Shown: one piece after another, positions 62,537 through 64,000 of the stretch
Position numbering within the stretch: position 1 is the first letter of the stretch
Layout of the letters: every line of letters begins with the position of its first letter
NCBI GenBank assembly: GCA_965242595.1
Contig: OZ251464.1
Span: 806,001 to 870,000, forward strand
DNA length: 64,000 nucleotides
Direction of reading: 5' to 3'
Source: SP197 sp965242595
GTDB taxonomy: Bacteria > Pseudomonadota > Alphaproteobacteria > SP197
Translations under genes and position numbers: made by a program
The notes under the pieces: generated by a model
The model's database searches: none
What the model saw: the letters and a program-made list of their open reading frames with translations, nothing else
What the model was told of the DNA's origin: nothing

Positions 62537-63529
62537 ATGGCCAGGCTGCACGCCTTCGCGGCCGCGGTCACGGCCGGGGCGGCTTCGGCGCTGCTGTTCT
62601 TCATCGGCGCCGGGCTGGGCCTCTCGCTGGCGGGCACCTTTCTGGCCCTGGCCTCGCCGCTGCCGATCTATGTCGCCGGCCTGGGCTGGGGTTCGCTGGC
62701 GGCGGGCGGGGCGGGGGCGCTGGCGGTGGCGGGCGCCACGCTCTATGGCGATCCCCTGGCCGCCAGCGTGTTCAGCGTCGCCTTCGTCATGCCCGCCTTC
62801 CTGCTGGCCCATCTGGCGGTCGCGCCCTCTGCCCCCGCCGCCGGCGCACAGCCGCTGGAACCCGTCTGGCGGTCCGCTTCCGCTCTGGCCCTGGCGCTGA
62901 TCGCCGTCGGCCTGGTCCAGGTCGCCATCGCCGCCCTGGCCCTGGCTTCGGGCGATGCCGGCCTGGCCGGCCTGGTCCGCGAACGCCTGGCCGCGCTGAT
63001 GGTGGCCGCCTATGGTGCCGCGCCCGAAGACGATGCCGCCATCGCCGCCATCGTCGATCTGTGGGATTCGCTGGTGCTGGGCGCCATCGTCGCCGCCGTC
63101 ATGCTGGCCCATGCCGCCCTGGGCGCGCTGGCCCAGGGGCTGGTGAGAAGCGCCGGCGTCCCGCGCCGCCCGGCGCCCGCCTTCTGGCGGCTGCGGCTGC
63201 CGGCCTGGCTTTCCGTCCTGGCCGTGGCGCTGGCCGCTGCCGCCTTCGCCCTGGATATGGCGCTGGCCGAACGCCAGGGGCCGGCGGCCTTCGCCGTTCA
63301 CCTGCTCACCGGATTCCTGCTGGTCCTGGGTGCCGGTTTTCTGCTACAGGGGCTCGCCGTTCTGCACGCGCTCACGCGCGGCATCGGTGCCCAGCCTCTG
63401 GTGCTGGCGGGCTGTTACATGCTGGTGCTGGTGTTCCAGCCTTTCGGCGCGCTGGCCTTCGCGGCCGTCGGTTTCGTCGAATGCTGGGCCGGTTTCCGCG
63501 AGCGCTTCGGCGCCGGGATGGAGGAGTAG
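62537..63529 (+). CDS. DUF2232 multi-pass membrane protein
   Basis: 330-residue hydrophobic protein with about eight predicted membrane segments (for example 12-35, 38-55, 60-80, 110-135, 175-200, 215-238, 255-280, 288-310) and a family-typical position between rpsR and rplI in Rhodospirillales-like genomes. Related to YybS-type proteins; function unknown. The stop is directly followed by the rplI ATG. Confidence 0.82.
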   Translation: MARLHAFAAAVTAGAASALLFFIGAGLGLSLAGTFLALASPLPIYVAGLGWGSLAAGGAGALAVAGATLYGDPLAASVFSVAFVMPAFLLAHLAVAPSAPAAGAQPLEPVWRSASALALALIAVGLVQVAIAALALASGDAGLAGLVRERLAALMVAAYGAAPEDDAAIAAIVDLWDSLVLGAIVAAVMLAHAALGALAQGLVRSAGVPRRPAPAFWRLRLPAWLSVLAVALAAAAFALDMALAERQGPAAFAVHLLTGFLLVLGAGFLLQGLAVLHALTRGIGAQPLVLAGCYMLVLVFQPFGALAFAAVGFVECWAGFRERFGAGMEE

Positions 63530-64000
63530 ATGGACATCGTTCTTCTGGAGCGGATCGAAAAGCTGGGCGGGATGGGCGATGTGGTCGGCGTGCGCCCCGG
63601 CTATGCCCGCAACTTCCTGATACCGCAGGGCAAGGCGCTGCGCGCAACCAAGGCCAACATCGCCCGCTTCGAGGCCGAACGGGCCCAGCGCGAGGCCCGC
63701 AACGCCTCCCGCCGCACCGCCGCCGAAAACCTGGCCGGGGGGATGGAAGGCGCGCATGTGGCGCTGATCCGCCAGGCCGCCGACAATCTGCAGCTCTATG
63801 GCTCGGTCAAGGCGCGCGACATCGCCGACGGCCTGGCGGCGCTGGGCTTCGAGATCGACCGCCGCGCCGTGGTCCTGCCCCGCCCCATCAAAACCCTGGG
63901 CCTGCACCGGGTGGTGGCCAGGCCGCATCCGGAGGTGGAGGTCACGGTGGTGGCCAATGTCGCGCGCAGCGAGGAAGAGGCCAGGCTGCAGGAGGACACC
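63530..64000 (+). CDS. rplI: 50S ribosomal protein L9, 3' end beyond right edge
   Basis: First 157 codons of L9, open to the window edge. The N-domain MDIVLLERIEKLGGMGDVVG with RPGYARNFLIPQGKAL is followed by the long connecting helix (EAERAQREARNASRRTAAEN) and the C-domain (LYGSVKARDIADGL, LHRVVARPHPEVEVTV). It binds 23S rRNA at the L1 stalk base. GGAG, eight bases upstream of the ATG, is the ribosome site. Confidence 0.97.
   Translation, partial: MDIVLLERIEKLGGMGDVVGVRPGYARNFLIPQGKALRATKANIARFEAERAQREARNASRRTAAENLAGGMEGAHVALIRQAADNLQLYGSVKARDIADGLAALGFEIDRRAVVLPRPIKTLGLHRVVARPHPEVEVTVVANVARSEEEARLQEDT

Overview
The window is a very GC-rich, gene-dense bacterial chromosome segment, most likely from an alphaproteobacterium of the Rhodospirillales type. 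The evidence is gene order and family content: rpsF-rpsR-DUF2232 membrane protein-rplI, dapF-mtaB-ftsY, infC / rpmI-rplT-pheS-pheT, prmA after a UvrD helicase, and many translationally coupled ATGA/GTGA overlaps. No replication origin, complete prophage, CRISPR array or rRNA was seen.

Layout. 1-4.5 kb: 5' part of a gamma-glutamyltransferase, a ProV-type ABC ATPase, a frameshifted gene remnant, a trypsin-like protease and a Nudix hydrolase. 4.6-10.5 kb: cystathionine beta-synthase and a cystathionine gamma-lyase-type enzyme (together a reverse transsulfuration route) flank a small accessory patch holding an intact Phd/VapC toxin-antitoxin pair, a hypothetical gene, and an orphan antitoxin whose PIN toxin has been cut to a 16-codon stub. 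10.6-19.3 kb: translation block thrS, infC (apparently starting at a rare AUA codon), rpmI, rplT, pheS, pheT, lepA, then tRNA-Ser(GGA). 19.7-22.2 kb: homocysteine methyltransferase and comM.

22.2-28 kb is the most interesting region, a selenium module. tRNA-Sec (selC, anticodon UCA) lies directly in front of an FAD oxidoreductase-SelD fusion gene. Convergent to it is a GrdB-like gene that only makes sense if an in-frame UGA (codon 153) is read as selenocysteine. It is followed by a SECIS-like hairpin and preceded by an amidohydrolase and an AlkA glycosylase on the same strand. The selenophosphate synthetase, the tRNA and a client protein are therefore side by side; selA and selB are not in the window.

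28-44.7 kb: Sel1/peptidoglycan-binding protein, acyl-CoA dehydrogenase, a second PIN toxin locus with a diverged tandem duplication, TauD dioxygenase, methyltransferase, a ClpP paralogue, then dapF-mtaB-ftsY and ffh (both signal-recognition GTPases within 5 kb), an ATC-hydrolase-like gene, and a coupled catabolic cluster (pepP, small hypothetical, DmpA-type peptidase, agmatinase/arginase-family, bicupin). 44.7-52.8 kb: a phage-type P-loop protein, TVP38 membrane protein plus mercuric-reductase-like flavoprotein, RlmI-like methyltransferase, a NylC-like hydrolase, tRNA-Arg(ACG), acyl-CoA dehydrogenase and a class III aminotransferase.

52.8-54.7 kb: a lower-GC two-gene cassette encoding two PD-(D/E)XK-like nucleases (candidate defence module) next to a truncated DUF1640 gene. 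54.7-64 kb: a 1183-residue AsmA protein, UvrD helicase, prmA, and the rpsF-rpsR-DUF2232-rplI operon, cut by the right edge. All calls come from reading the sequence; no database search was run.
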